Shown: positions 23,736-36,164 of the stretch, piece after piece
Position numbering within the stretch: position 1 is the first letter of the stretch
How the letters are laid out: each line of letters opens with the position of its first letter
From: Haliotis asinina
Taxonomy: Eukaryota; Mollusca; Gastropoda; Lepetellida; Haliotidae
Direction: 5' to 3'
DNA: 64,000 nucleotides
Assembly: GCF_037392515.1 (NCBI RefSeq)
Contig: NC_090282.1
Coordinates: forward strand, 54,398,843 to 54,462,842
Position numbers and translations under genes: made by a program
The notes under the pieces: generated by a model
What the model saw: the letters and a program-made list of their open reading frames with translations, nothing else
Database searches by the model: none
Told to the model about the DNA's origin: nothing

Positions 23736-26700
23736 TCCCATGAGAGTGCCTGTGTTGTAAGTCATTACAGCCGGACATGTTTGGTGCCGTACTTGCTACT
23801 TGGCTATGGACGTAGTGATGTGATTAAAGTTGAAACTCGACAACTCATTATGTGATCGAGAACATCACTTACGGGAGATAGGAAGGTTTAACTAACCAGA
23901 GAATTACTCTGCCATGTGTACTGGATGTCAGGTTGTTATATACAGCACCTTGTATTAGTCACAACTGTGTTTAACGGACATTTAGTTCATTTGTCTGTGA
24001 TAAAATCTGAAATGGTTCAAATCGTGCTCTATCATGGAAACATTTGGTAAATTGTGATTTGTTTCTTCATATTTATTTATTATTGAAATCACAACGAGAA
24101 CGAATAGTAAATAAATTATGAAATAAAGAACTGACGCCCTGTATGTATCATCTCCATTCTCTTTAAGATACTTGACTTTATAAGCAATTCTATAACAAGC
24201 GTAAATATTTACCGCGGTCGCCTTGGGAGTTTTGGGTAATTTGTTAAATAATGAAAGTATCAATCATAATCTATTTGCCTGTAACAAACAAAATAAATAA
24301 GTTACAACAAACCCATTTTGATTATGTAAATCAAGCAAAGGAGATCTTAGTTCAAAGGCGGGTGCTAAGAGAAAGTGTTTATTCTGTCATGATTAACGTT
24401 TTAAGATCAAAGAGTATGGTGCACATAGAAGCGTACAGCATATGGAATATGAGTGGGGCTGTATCGCGCAGCCCTGTGGGAAATGGGAAGTGTGAGCATT
24501 TAATACTGAAAAGACCAGCTTCACACACTCTTGTACGCCAGACAGGACACGCAGACGTGAAACTAGAAGCAGTGAGATTATCATTGCTGCACATCATCAC
24601 GTGTAATGGCCGACACGCCAGGGGAGTGCCCCACACATGCGTGTAAAAACAGAAACGTTCTAAACAAGGGTGGTCAATGTCATATAAAAACAACAATTTA
24701 CAAAACTTCTGAGATCGTAATGAACGTGCCGTTCTTGAGAATTGCATTCATTGTTAGCGCGGTTTGGAGTAATATACAGACTCATGGTGTTAGGTTAACT
24801 GTTCACGCATTTTAGCCTCATGTCACGTGCTCAGGTGCAGGTACCTAAATCTCACGCATTGAGAAATCTCTAATGTATAATATAACCGAATTAAATATGC
24901 GATTAATGTCATCCGAATTGTCCGTAAATTAATATATCAAACTGGGTATGTGCTTCCGGATGTTAGTAATGCTCACTGCACAGCGACGTAGAGGCTATAA
25001 TTCTGTTTTAAGAGAGGAGTAGCGCCCCAAGACGAGCGACGAAGAAAGTCCGACAAAAGCAAAGAGGGCAAAAAATCATTAAGCTTCGCCCTGGACCTGG
25101 ACCCCGGCTTTCCAAACATCTCTGGCATTGGGAGCTCTGAGGGTTGACAGCTATGCGGCTCATTTCAGAACGAGTGGGCATTTAAATGATAAATCTATTC
25201 AGTTTAGGGATAATATACATTTTGTGTGTCCCCACCTCGGGAACCATAGGACGATGCTGGGGGTAGAGGACAACGTGTGCACACATAGTGCTGTATTTTG
25301 TACTACGACTTGTATATTTTGTTAAACCGCTCACTGCCTCACTCACTCCACTGACACAGGATTCTGGTGATGGTGTAGCGGACGTGGTTGCCGACTAATG
25401 CTGAATACTATGTATTTGACATCAATGTATTTTCAAATGCCTTCCGGCGATATTGTCTTCACACAAATGTCGTTACTATGACAGATGTAATTTTGTACGT
25501 ATGGGGTTTATTATTTTTGGGGTCTGCTATTCTGTATATGTCAGTAGTGGTCAGGATGCAGTCCATGTGTCGCTCAAGGCCTTTACCAAAGGCATGACAT
25601 GCTCAGTAAGTTAACCCTTTGTCTAACGCTCAGTCTGTAAACACTTCTCTCACAGACAAGCTGACACCAAACCTTTCAGGTTTGTCTACTAAGACAGTGT
25701 ACGGCCTTTCAAAGTAAACATAGAGCGTTAACGTTAATCAAATCATATCCATAAGCTGTGTACGTAAAAGCGGTTAGATTATGCACTGTCAGCCTATATG
25801 ACTAAGAGAGTTTCTGTCTCTATAGGTGTGAGAATTAGTGTATAAGAGGATAATCTGTTTTAACTGTTTTGTGATCAGATGTGACTATGCGTTATGTTGC
25901 AGTAATATATGGCGTTATGTAAATGGTATAGGTGTATTACTCCTTCCTTTCTTTTGCAGACATCGCAGTCCTATTTGTTCACATACAGTCTTATTAACTC
26001 ATCTTGTAATCTAGACGGGCACCAAACTTTACATACATGTTGTTGTAAATGTTATGGAAAAACAGACTGCACGTATTGAAATATTTTACGCGGATGAAAT
26101 AAAAGCAAAAGTGAAATTGAAATCGGGTAAAAATCAGCTTGGTATATGAGATAAGTGCACAGACAGGACACGGTCAACAATGCCGGACTGTATGGTCACC
26201 ATGACTACGCCCTCAATCTGACTGTCATGCAGATGTCAAATACTGACTGTTGTGATTGTATCAACCTCCACTAGCGGGCGGTTACATGTATACCATCAGC
26301 CTTTCTCCTCTTCGTTCTGGCAAATAGGCGTCGAATTATCACCATCAATATCCTCATCATTCCTCATGGAGTGTCTGTGTCAGTTCCAGCAAATCTTGCC
26401 AGGGCTGCAGACGTGAGAGGTATCCTGTGTTGAGATCAACAGAATCAAGTCAGGAGTAATCAAGCTTCATTCTGCTTTTGCCAATTTTTTTCAGAAACAG
26501 CCTACTGTCCGCTGACTCACTACGTTGACTAGGCTGATGACATCATTAAAATGTATTTGTAAAATGCGTGAGGCATGGTGATGGAGTAAAACAAGCATGG
26601 AGTAGTAAGTATAGTTGGATAGTTTATCTATGTCTCTCTGTTTACGGTTGGTGTAATATGTAGAGGGGGCACTTGAATAATGAGGACCATCAGCCTAAAA

Positions 26701-28860
26701 CATGTCACCTAGAAGATGCCACCCTAGACAGCTTAATACCATGATGCAAGGCGCATAACAAACGTTTATCGTCAAAACAACGATAACGCGGTTTCATTTA
26801 AGAAATGTCCCGTAAATGCAAATGTGGTTTTTCCACAGCCGTATCGCTGTAGAACTGTGCCATGTGGTTCATAAAGAAATAGTTGGGTTTCTTCACATTT
26901 CTTATACTTCCCGGGGCTAAATAGCTAACTTAACAATGACGATTCTATATGAGGGGTATCTAATAGTGTGAGTACCTTGGGATAATATTATAACGAGATG
27001 CCCTGAGTGAAAGTACAGTCGTCCAATGTCTCCCGCGTGACAGCGAATTCATCTCTGTGGGGGGGGAAATGGTGTCCCTGGAATGAAGTACTGGATATGC
27101 TTACACATTGCGTTCGAACGACTCATGCATATACCTGTTTGTTACTAGGGAAGTGATATTACACCTTCGCTCACCCCCATGTCCCTCTCATTACTATATA
27201 ATATCACAACATTCTGCACAAACTCTTGCTTGGTAAGTATTTCTTGAAGTATCACACACATTCTACAAACTGAACAACTCCCCACTGTGTGAGTTCGGAA
27301 ACTCACATCCTCATGATCGAGAAGGCTTGACGTCATATTGTCCGAGTGTTAAATAGTTTTTGTGTCACCACTGGGAACTGCGGCTCGTCTCATTGCTTCG
27401 CCATCTCTTATGAGTGGCTACATGTCTCAAAATATTTAATGAAAATTCTACAATACAAATGGCTATGTTTTTCATAGAACGTGAAAAGTGGAAAATAATC
27501 ATAAATCGAAAACGACAGCAAATACAAGGAAAACAAGACAGCAGCCCCCACGGTAGACCAACAGCAAGTCTTCTTTTTACAGAAAAAAATAAATAAAATA
27601 TGATGAAACTGATCCCTGAGACTTTCTTCAATTTCAGACCCGAAACTGGAAATCTAGACCTACCGCATTTTCTAGATTTACGTGGGCTTTCTAGGCTATA
27701 TTTGCTTCCTGGACTGCATATGACAGACTACCCCCTCGGAGATGTTCAGCGTTCTCCTTGGGTGGATCATCCCGCATCCCAAACACACTTACATCATTTG
27801 TATTATCTGCATGTTTTGCTATCACATAGGTGTGTATTTTTGTAAACAAAGAAGTGGTCAGACAGAAACTGCCTTTTCTATAGTATATCGTGGTACATAT
27901 TTTTTGTTTCAAATTGATTACCGACACTGTTCAGTATGACCCGTCATTTCAAAAGGAATGGACCGTGGTGTCCTTACATATATCTATATATATGTTCAGC
28001 AGTTCAACATCATCATGTTCATCATCATATTTACACAGGACATAGATGGTTCAACAAACAATACTTGACTTTAACGAATTAGAACAGGCATCAATGATTA
28101 CATAACTGCTTTCAATCAAAGTGACAAATGCTGGCGTCACTGTTCAGAAAAATCTCCGCCATCTCGAGGGGAACACTAACAAAGAGCACTTGCTGTCGAA
28201 TGCCCACGCTGCTAGGAATGATGATGTTGTGATGGAGGTGACTGTGATAATTAGCCTCACAGGACCCGTGGACCACACACATAGAGCTCATGGTTCCACT
28301 CGTACTAAAGGCTAATGTTAACTGACATAATTGGTTCTGTTGTCTACACATTCTCATGCCTGCAATTATTCATCTGACGTAAGATAGTGTTATCTGAAGG
28401 CCACTTCAGTGCAGGATGCTCGTGGCCATCTATACGCCCTCCCTTCCAAGGCTATGAACACGTCGCATACTGATATTGACACGGTAACGGTTTGCACCTA
28501 GGGACTCTAGTCCTTCAGACAGAATGCAATACTCCACATCTGGAAAACCATACATCTTTAATCGACAAAGACATCAATGAGGTCGGTATCGCTCTGGAAT
28601 GGAGAAGAAGACAAGTGCAATGTCTCTTGTAGTTTACCCCCATGACAAAAAAAATCGTACTCGCGTGAGATATCCTGAAAGCATTTTAGTCTAAATATTT
28701 GACATTTGGAACCGAGAGGTCATTTGTTTGAAATAGAAACATCGCTGTAAGCGCCTATCCAGCTGTCTAGTTTTAAGTTTCTTATTTCGGTACAGATGTG
28801 GGCCAACGGCCCTTTGTGCAACAATGGTTGGTCGATCACATATAAGTATTACATACTTTA
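23736..28860. other. Long unassigned stretch
   Basis: About 5 kb without a supportable gene. Open frames do not exceed 131 codons and carry no recognised motif. Content is AT-rich with short simple runs (for example a G run at 27059-27067 and TA-rich DNA near 27977-27992). Small host exons could be present but none could be identified by splice signals plus family similarity. Confidence 0.4.
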
Positions 28861-29760
28861 CTACAGCATGTCTCACTTACAAGGCATGCTGAATATATAA
28901 GGTTATGTTTTTATCAACAATTGTTTGGTTAAGTGACATGAGCATATTACATTCTATCACGTACGAGTAATCGTGGTGTTCCTCCTTGGCCATATATCAT
29001 TGAAACAGATTATCAAAAACTCTACAGATCACTAAAAAGTGATGTTCTGCCTCGATATAACCACAGCTAAAGACTTTACAAATTCTTTAATTCCTTTTAC
29101 CCTAAATTAACAGCTTTCGTCAGTGGCTAAATACATGTACATGTGTTACAGAGATGTACAAGGGGTATTTGACAATTCACTTTACAATAACATATCTAGA
29201 CTGCAAGGTATACTAAATATGGCAGGCTAACTTTCTAACAACCGATGCTTGGTTAGAAGACATAAGTATATCAAATTTTATCACAATAGGATATTTGTAA
29301 TATTTCTTTACAGATATCATTGGTATCAAAACTGTACAGATCAATATAAATAATACTGTACTTCAATAAAACCACAGTTACAGAGACTTAGTCTTTCTGT
29401 CTTCTGTACATTGAGATATCTGTCTTCTGCAGTGAATTATACATATGTATGATAAGGGTGTAAATGAGGTATGAAATAGTTACTTCACTTTGCCGTGGCA
29501 TATCTGAGCTGCGAGGCATGGTAAATAAGACAGGTTAAATTTCTAACAACACATGTTTGGTTAGACGACATGACTATATTAAAGTTTGATACAGTAGGAT
29601 ATTAATAATATTATTTAGCTTGTCAAAACTGCACAGATCAATAGGAAATGATATTCTGTCTCAATACAGCCACGGTTACAAACTTTACCTTCCTCAATGG
29701 CTAGAGAAAGTGAGCTACAGCGAAATCTTGTTAAAGACGGGAGATGGTGTGGGTGTTACA
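28861..29760. repeat. Old tandem triplication, about 310-325-bp unit
   Basis: Three diverged copies begin near 28879 (AAGGCATGCTGAATATATAA), 29203 (AAGGTATACTAAATATGGCA) and 29510 (GAGGCATGGTAAATAAGACA), spaced about 324 and 307 bp. Each then has a TTGGTTA(G)-ACATgA block, a TTTTATCACA or TTTGATACAG block, and a CAGATCA(A)TA-AtGATaTTCTG block followed by a CCAC(A/G)GTTA segment. Divergence is high, so this is an old satellite-like or element-derived repeat of unknown family. Confidence 0.7.
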
Positions 29761-30298
29761 ACGGTAACCGAGCCGCACTGTGAACTACTAGGTGATTTTA
29801 CTGTCGCTTTACATGTGGGTGGCACAAACCGGACGCGATTTTGTAAAACCTCAGTTACAGCGATAATTCATTCGGTTAATACTAAAACTTATGGAGATTT
29901 ATGACAAGAATAAGAGTTAGTTAATAAGTGTATATGCATAAGAATCTGATTTACGGATCATGATCCGTCCTGAAATTCTAGATGCATTTCTACAAGACGA
30001 TAAATGGACATGTTAAGTGTTCGTGCTTCATTTTGCAGAGTACATGTACTTATCAGGTAATTGCATGTTGCTATTGCATGTTGCTAACCCCATTTAATGG
30101 CAACTACCACTGTTTAGCTTCTGCTCAATGTCACTGCCATTGGCGCTCATTAAAAACTTGAAACAAACAAGGCATGTAGTGCAGGCATTTTTAAATCTTT
30201 CTGGATTTAAACGTCACATGTGTAACGCACATAATTACGTCTGGTAATAGTCGAAACACGCGTCTGTGCAACAATGACACAATATTGTGGTTGTGATA
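29761..30298. other. Spacer, nothing recognised
   Basis: No gene recognised. A small direct repeat (TTGCATGTTGCTA twice near 30061-30087) is present. Confidence 0.5.
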
Positions 30299-31520
30299 CG
30301 AGGGGATGTCAATAAGTTTTGAGCCTTGCAAAGAAAAACGCAAAATATTGGTATGAACCACATTTATTTTTCAACATAGTCCCTTTGTGAGTCAAGACAC
30401 TTGTTCCATCTTTTCTGCCAGGCGCTGATGCCATCTTTGTAGGAGGCGCCATTTTGGTCCTCAAACCAAGCCTCAGTAGCAGCAATAAGCTCATTATCAT
30501 CCTGAAATCTACGACCACGCAAGTGTTTCTTGAGATTTGGGAACAGATGGTAATCACTTGGTGCCAGGTCTGGAGAGTAGAGCGGATGCGGCAAGATTTC
30601 GTACCCGCATTCCTGGACAGCAGCGGCTGCAACGCGAGAGGTGTGTACTGGAGCATTGTCTTGATGTGGAAGAATACCACGTCTGATCTTGCCCCGGCGC
30701 TTCTCCTTGACTGACTGTCGCACTTGCCTCAACAAGTTAGCGTAATATTCCCCATTCATTGTTCTTCCTTTTGGTAAGTAATCTATGTGTATGACGCCTT
30801 TGCTATCCCAGAAGACTGTTGCCATTACCTTCTGCACTGATCTGGAGGCTTTGAACTTTTTGGTCCTGGGAGAAGTGACATGTTTCCATTCCATGGATTC
30901 TTGTTTGCTGTCAGGATCATAGTGGTGGATCCAGGTTTCATCACAGGTTACTAGCCTAGAGAAAATCTTCTGGATTCTTGTTGTATCTGGTTAGCATGGA
31001 GTTCATTTCATCTGTAAGCATTCTTGGCACCCATCTTGCGCACACCTTAGACATGACGAGATGTTCATGAAGAATTGTCTCGATGGATCCATGTGAAATG
31101 CCTGTGGTCTCCTCTAACTCGTGGAGTATGATTCGACAATTTTCCAGCACAAGTCTATGCACTCTGTCAATGTTTTCCTGACTAGTGCTTGTTGTTGGGC
31201 GACCTGGGCGGGGGTCATCTTCAAGACTCTCTCTACCATGATGGTAGCAGATGAAGGGGAAGACTTCTTCATGTTCTTCGCCGAGTTTCCTTCAAGAACT
31301 AAAAACTTAATTACTGCTCTATATACTCAATTTTATTCATGTTCACTGCCGTGAAGGGGGTCTCTTTCTGTCAATGTGAGCTGTTCAATAACTTCTGAGA
31401 GTAGGATACCAAAACGTATATATCACATCAGCTACATCCCAAGGTTCAATGTCGTACCATAGGCTGTGACACCTGGGTATGAAAAATGCTGAAGGCTCAA
31501 AACGTATTGACATCCCCTCG
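30299..31520 (-). mobile_element. mariner transposon with both terminal inverted repeats
   Basis: The ends are 28-bp inverted repeats, 30299-30326 and 31493-31520, beginning CGAGGGGATGTCAATA and differing at one position. The element is flanked on both sides by TA (30297-30298 and 31521-31522), the target duplication of Tc1/mariner transposons. The length of 1,222 bp is close to the roughly 1.3 kb usual for mariner, consistent with a small internal loss. It carries one decayed transposase on the minus strand. Confidence 0.95.
30364..31350 (-). pseudogene. mariner transposase pseudogene (DD34D)
   Basis: The transposase cuts and pastes the element at TA sites. The C-terminal 176-residue frame (30364-30894) holds HQDNAPVHTS with the second catalytic Asp and HPLYSPDLAPSDYHLFPNLK with the third, exactly 34 residues between them, the DD34D spacing of mariner. 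The first Asp lies in CDETWIHHYDPDSKQ just upstream. A separate frame at 30956-31162 carries the helix-turn-helix linker (ISHGSIETILHEHL). These two parts are out of register near 30,960, and the N-terminus (FLVLEGNSAKNMKK) is followed by an internal loss relative to the family, so the gene is dead. Only ends and much of the catalytic domain remain. Confidence 0.9.
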
Positions 31521-31522
31521 TA

Positions 31523-31689
31523 TATGGAATAGAACATTACTTGATTGCCTTTTAAAGCATTTGTGTTAAATCAAGAGAGCTGCTGACACGTCAGAGAAAT
31601 CCAAATACGCAACATATCTATATACCAGTGCATAATGTATTCCGAATTTAAGTAGTGAATTTGGTCACATAAACATTTTAGAGCTTGAT
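31523..31689. other. Short spacer, nothing recognised
   Basis: No gene or repeat recognised. Confidence 0.4.
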
Positions 31690-32450
31690 TCACAATTTGC
31701 TTCTCGTATATTGATGATAAATATTCAAATTTGACTCAAACGATTTTATTTATGGAGTTAACAATTTTGTCTCTATTACATTTGAGAGGAGGAGGAGAGG
31801 GGAGGGAGGGGAGGGAGTTTAGTTTTACGCCGCACTCAGCAATATTCCAGCTATATGGCGGCGGTCTGTAAATAATCGAGTCTGGACCAGACAATCCAGT
31901 AATCAGCAACATGAGCATCGATCTGCGCAAATGGGAACCGATGACATGTGCCAACCAAGTCAGCGAGCCTGACCAACCGATCCCGTTAGTCGCCTCTTAC
32001 GACAAGCTGAGTCCCCTTTCATGGCAAGCTTGGGTTGCTAAAGGCCTATTCTACCCCGGGACCTTCACGGGTCATTTGAGAACTGAGAGTGACCCGTAAT
32101 AACAATGAAAAGAAACTGTTAAAATACTCTGAACATATTTTTTTGCCTACTGCGAAAGTCTATTACCCGTTGCTTTGTTTTTATGACATTTAAGAGAAAG
32201 TGGTTTTCTGCACACCAAGTTGTGAGGTGATTAATGTCCTCCTTATACAGTTCTTCAGAGTCAGTGTTGCTCAGTTTGCCGACAAATGCTGCGAACTTTA
32301 CAGTTGAACAGGTTGAATGAGATCTTACACAATGATTATTGTAGGATTTGAAAAGAACAACTCTCAGGTACTGCTGTCGATCCACAAGAAAGGTTCCACT
32401 ATACAAGTGGCAGTCCAAGGACTAGAGAGCTGTTAATACAGAGTTAACTT
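31690..32450 (-). mobile_element. LINE relic (CR1/Jockey-like) split by a SINE
   Basis: The minus-strand translation from 32418 gives HSTCSTVKFAAFVGKLSNTD, then LTTWCAENHFLLNVIKTKQR and VIDFRSR. This is the region around and after the reverse transcriptase FADD motif (here FAAF) of non-LTR elements. The 3' remainder lies at 31690-31786, beyond a SINE inserted at 31787-32072. A second copy of the same 3' segment, without the SINE, lies at 46415-46545. Strongly truncated at its 5' end and inactive. Confidence 0.75.
31787..32072 (-). mobile_element. Abalone-type SINE, full insertion with 8-bp target duplication
   Basis: The repeat contains TTTAGTTTTACGCCGCACTC, AGCAATATTCCAGCTATATG, CGGCGGTCTGTAAATAATCG and, near its other end, CCCGTTAGTCGCCTCTTACG. 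I recognise it as a very common repeat in abalone DNA. CATTTGAG flanks it on both sides (31779-31786 and 32073-32080). The GGAGG-rich run at 31787-31816 is the variable tail of a minus-strand copy. The LINE copy at 46.49 kb shows the uninterrupted site. Confidence 0.85.
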
Positions 32451-32534
32451 TGCAGAAGGTTCACATGAACGCGAAGCCTGTGTATGTTTGTCATTTTACA
32501 CCCGCTTCAACAGAAGAGTTGAATGAGTTGATCT

Positions 32535-33214
32535 CAGTCTACGTAAACTTATCCTCAGTACTTTTCGTTACACTCCACCACTGAGTCTAACAAAACCTAA
32601 TAGAAGGTCGGGTCAGGTAACCTTTGAGCGACCAATGACCGTTCAATCAAGCGCGAGAGGGTTAAATAGATTTAACCAATCAGACTACGGCTACTATTTA
32701 GGGATCGGCGGGACTTTCAATATATTCAGGTCAATGACACTGATCTCTCCTCAAACAAAACTCCGCATACAACACTGTTATTTGACCTGTAGTATGTACG
32801 CTTTGGGGTTTCTGTTGACATGGTTACCATTAGCTAATATTTCTGCAAGATAGCATCCTTGTATATTGCCAAAAACACTATTTTCAGCGACTGTTTACTC
32901 ACCGTTGTCATGGTTGTACGTACGGCGTGTGCATCACCCGGAAGCGATCGTACGCTAAATAGTATTCGGAATCGTTCGGGTACGAACCTTTTCGAGATAA
33001 AAAAGTCCAAAAGGTATGTGCGAATGTGCACTTTCGCGATTTGGTAAGCTATGTTCTGATTGGTCAATCTCAAAGGTTACCTGACGCGACCTCCCATAAG
33101 GTTTTGTTAGACACAGTGGTGAAGTGTAACGAAATACCCTGAGACTAAGTTTACTTAGACTGTGGTGGAGTGTAACGAAATACAGTGAGACTAAGTTTAC
33201 TTAGACTGGAGTTG
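32535..33214. mobile_element. Non-autonomous element with about 100-bp terminal inverted repeats
   Basis: Left end 32535-32631 and right end 33066-33162 are reverse complements at roughly 80-85 percent identity; for example TCGTTACACTCCACCACTGA on the left mirrors the right side, and CAGGTAACCTTTGAG mirrors CTCAAAGGTTACCTG. The right end is followed by a second copy of its outer 50 bp (33163-33214). The roughly 430 bp between the ends has no coding capacity. This is a MITE or foldback-like element; superfamily unknown because no clear target duplication was seen. Confidence 0.8.
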
Positions 33215-33659
33215 GTCTCACAATTCTGAACTGGTTACTGTACTAAGTTGCGAAATAGGCCAGAACCCAGTCTGTTTCTGTTTCTTCTTTGTTTTTGTTT
33301 TGTTTAATTGTGTGTGTACTTGACAACAAACGAGTGGTGTTGACTCGTCCAGTGGTTCAACTTCAACATTCATTTCCTGAAACCATAAACATATCAAACT
33401 AATGCATACATATACCCTGATAGTAAAACGTTAAGCAGTCAAGTATGTGCATGATGATTTTTCATAGGCAATTAGATTTTTGCCCAATGCGTTTGTTCAT
33501 TTAAAGATACATGAAGACTTCACTCAGACACACTGAACAGGGTGAGACCAGGTATCATGCTGCACGTAGATAGTGAAATCCGCGAAGGTACTCGCGACTC
33601 GTACAATCAAGTTTGATGACTAGTCTTGTACACGTCTTTACACTATAAACACGGCACGG
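33215..33659. other. Spacer, nothing recognised
   Basis: No gene or repeat family recognised. Confidence 0.5.
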
Positions 33660-34565
33660 ATAGTTCACGATGGCTAATGATAGGCATGAGAGAGGCAGGT
33701 ATGTCCCTATGAGAAAGTGAATAAGTCATTGGTAAGCAAACTCTTATCCAAACACAGAATGACAGGTGGTGTGAAGGACAGACCAGTGCACGTGACGATC
33801 GTCGTTTGGATAGAATGGCGAACCATAATCCTTCCATTCAGCTTACCAGTTACGCCAAGTGTGGACACGAGCAACAGGAGTCAAAGTGTCACGTGAGTTA
33901 GTGAATAAACGTCCTCAAACTGGATTAAAGGTTTGAAGACCACTAACACGTTCACGTCAGACACATAGGCATATGCAAGACTGATTATTCTGGGCCAGAC
34001 AACGATAAACGTGAATATTCGAACGTGGCAAAGGGGTAATTTGGAGTCACTCTACAACCTGCACGTCACTGACGGTTGTTTACGTGTCAGGTGGACAACT
34101 AAGGATGAGCTGAACCCGAGGTGTTTCTATTGTCGCCGAGGGCTGCGGCTCCACCATGATACAGGCTGGATTCACTTATGAGGTGGGCATGAAGGTTGTC
34201 CAAGGAACAATGCCAGGGGTAAAGTATATCAATGAGATTATTCAAAAGACAGTTATTCCTTTCCTTCAGGCCATATCTGACACAGCATTCGTTTACCAAG
34301 GTGACAATGCTCGCTCACATTGTGATATTGTTGTACTGGAAGCCAAAAACAATACACAAGTGAGTAAATTTACTGGCAAAGTCAGAGTCCTCATCTCAAC
34401 CTGACAGAGTATATGGAATGACACTTGTAGGCAAGTAAACCGGTGTGATCACTCTCTGACCAGCTTACAAGCGCTTGGATATGCTGTACTGAATGCTTGG
34501 AACAACTTACCAAACAGTCCACAGTTTAGGGTTTGTGCTGAAGAGTCACATATTCCACCTTAAAG
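33660..34565 (+). pseudogene. Tc1-type transposase relic
   Basis: Plus-strand blocks appear in the order of a Tc1 transposase: RHERGRYVPM and LLSKHRMTGGVKDRP of the N-terminal DNA-binding region; VNKRPQTGLKV; VVQGTMPGVKYINEIIQKTV then VYQGDNARSHCDIVV with the second catalytic Asp; SQSPHLNLTEYM, where the third acidic residue is Glu as in DD34E Tc1 elements; and LQALGYAVLNAWNNLP near the C-terminus. These blocks lie in several frames with stops between them, so the gene is dead. No terminal inverted repeats were found, and the element limits are uncertain. Confidence 0.75.
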
Positions 34566-36164
34566 GTTTTCCTGTGTGCGCAAAGTTTGTAAAATTTTAA
34601 TTTGCTTAAAACATTACTATTTCCACATTATGCAGATTAAAAGTGCACCATAATAACTGGGGTTTGTCTTGTAATGACGTTTAGTGCCTTTGAAGTATTG
34701 GTTGATAAGACATCCACCAATGTGTGTCATAATAAAGCTTTAGCAGTGAAAATGGCACTTCATGTTCCATAACGTCTGAAAATTATGACTATATTACACC
34801 AATCATGAACAAAACATTCTTCTCCACAACAAATACCTTCAGAATAACGTTTGATGGCATGGCGGTTAAAACTACAAACTCCCTGGACAGTAAAATCACA
34901 ATGCAAAGGACAGTAATTTCCTAAATGTGAACATACAAAATGTACAGCTTGAATTTTCTGTGATAATTGAAGAATTACTGACGCAATGAAGCCTGCGCTG
35001 TGAATGAAGACCTAAAATAACTATATATATATATGTATAGGAATTGACAGCAAAACAAAGGCGCGTTTACTGATGAGGATGTCATATTTCTCGTTGAAAT
35101 GATCATTTTCTGCGATCTTGTTTTGATACTTAGGAGGGTGCCCTCGCTCAAAGCGTAGCTGCAATAAATATACAGCGTGTCAATCTATTACATAAAGAAA
35201 TGTAGATTTCTAGACCCGTCTGCTAAATGATGAAACCCTATATACTTGCAAAATAATGAAAATCCGAGGGAAAACTTGACATTACTTTTGTGCTTCGTGT
35301 TAACGTTCTTTCACTGTCCACCGAGGAAATGGAGTTGCTTTGGGGGCAACTCCACATTTCGTGTGGACAGCGCACCCACCATGTGAAATATGTGAGATAG
35401 TTTCATTAACATAACATTTCGAACAATGTATATGAAGCAGACCGAATTTTCCCACTTATATACAGCATAACTATAGACTATTTCAAGGGAATAATGTACG
35501 CCGCTGTCAGATTTAGAATGACAATAAAATACACCAGGATTTGGATTTTTCGTTAAATTGTGTATTTTCAATTCATTACTATGTCATTTTAGCTTCTGAC
35601 TTTTCAATGAACACTTTTCTGTGTTTCTTGTTTGTTTGTTTTTTCAAGATTGTTTATGAATATGCGGATCATCATTGACGATACGGAGTTTACAGATAAC
35701 TCTACACGGATACACTTTATACTGTAGTTTTGTGGTAATTTCTATTGGCGTGTACACAGTCATCCTCGATATCTCCGACGTATGCGTTCTGATGACTCTC
35801 CACTATACCCTGGATGCATCCTCGGCCTTGTCCGATGAATTTATTACCTCCCTTGGCTCGCGTTTTATCGAATCAGGTGTCTACGCTGGAAAGTTGAGCG
35901 AACCAATCACAACTCACTTTCGCTTTTTAAATTATCTAACTGATTAAACCTGATATCACAAATGATGCAGCGTAACTCTGAAAGAGGTAAGAGTTTGTGC
36001 ATGTATGTATAGTTTCGGACCTGTCAGTTCGCACTGCGAACAAACCTTCGCAGTTGAAACTGCTATCAATGTTTGTTGATACTGGCAAGCTCGGTTGTAA
36101 CGGTGGCTTAGCTGATATGGCTACCGTGAGGATGTGGAGCCAGTAAAGGGAGGCAATAAAATTG
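34566..36164. other. Unassigned DNA
   Basis: No gene supported. A short TA run lies at 35022-35033. Open frames of up to 90 codons have no recognisable motif. Confidence 0.4.

Noticed and set aside
23982-24263. 93-codon minus-strand frame with a hydrophobic stretch
   Set aside because: The hydrophobic run is AT-rich DNA translation, with no family match or gene context.
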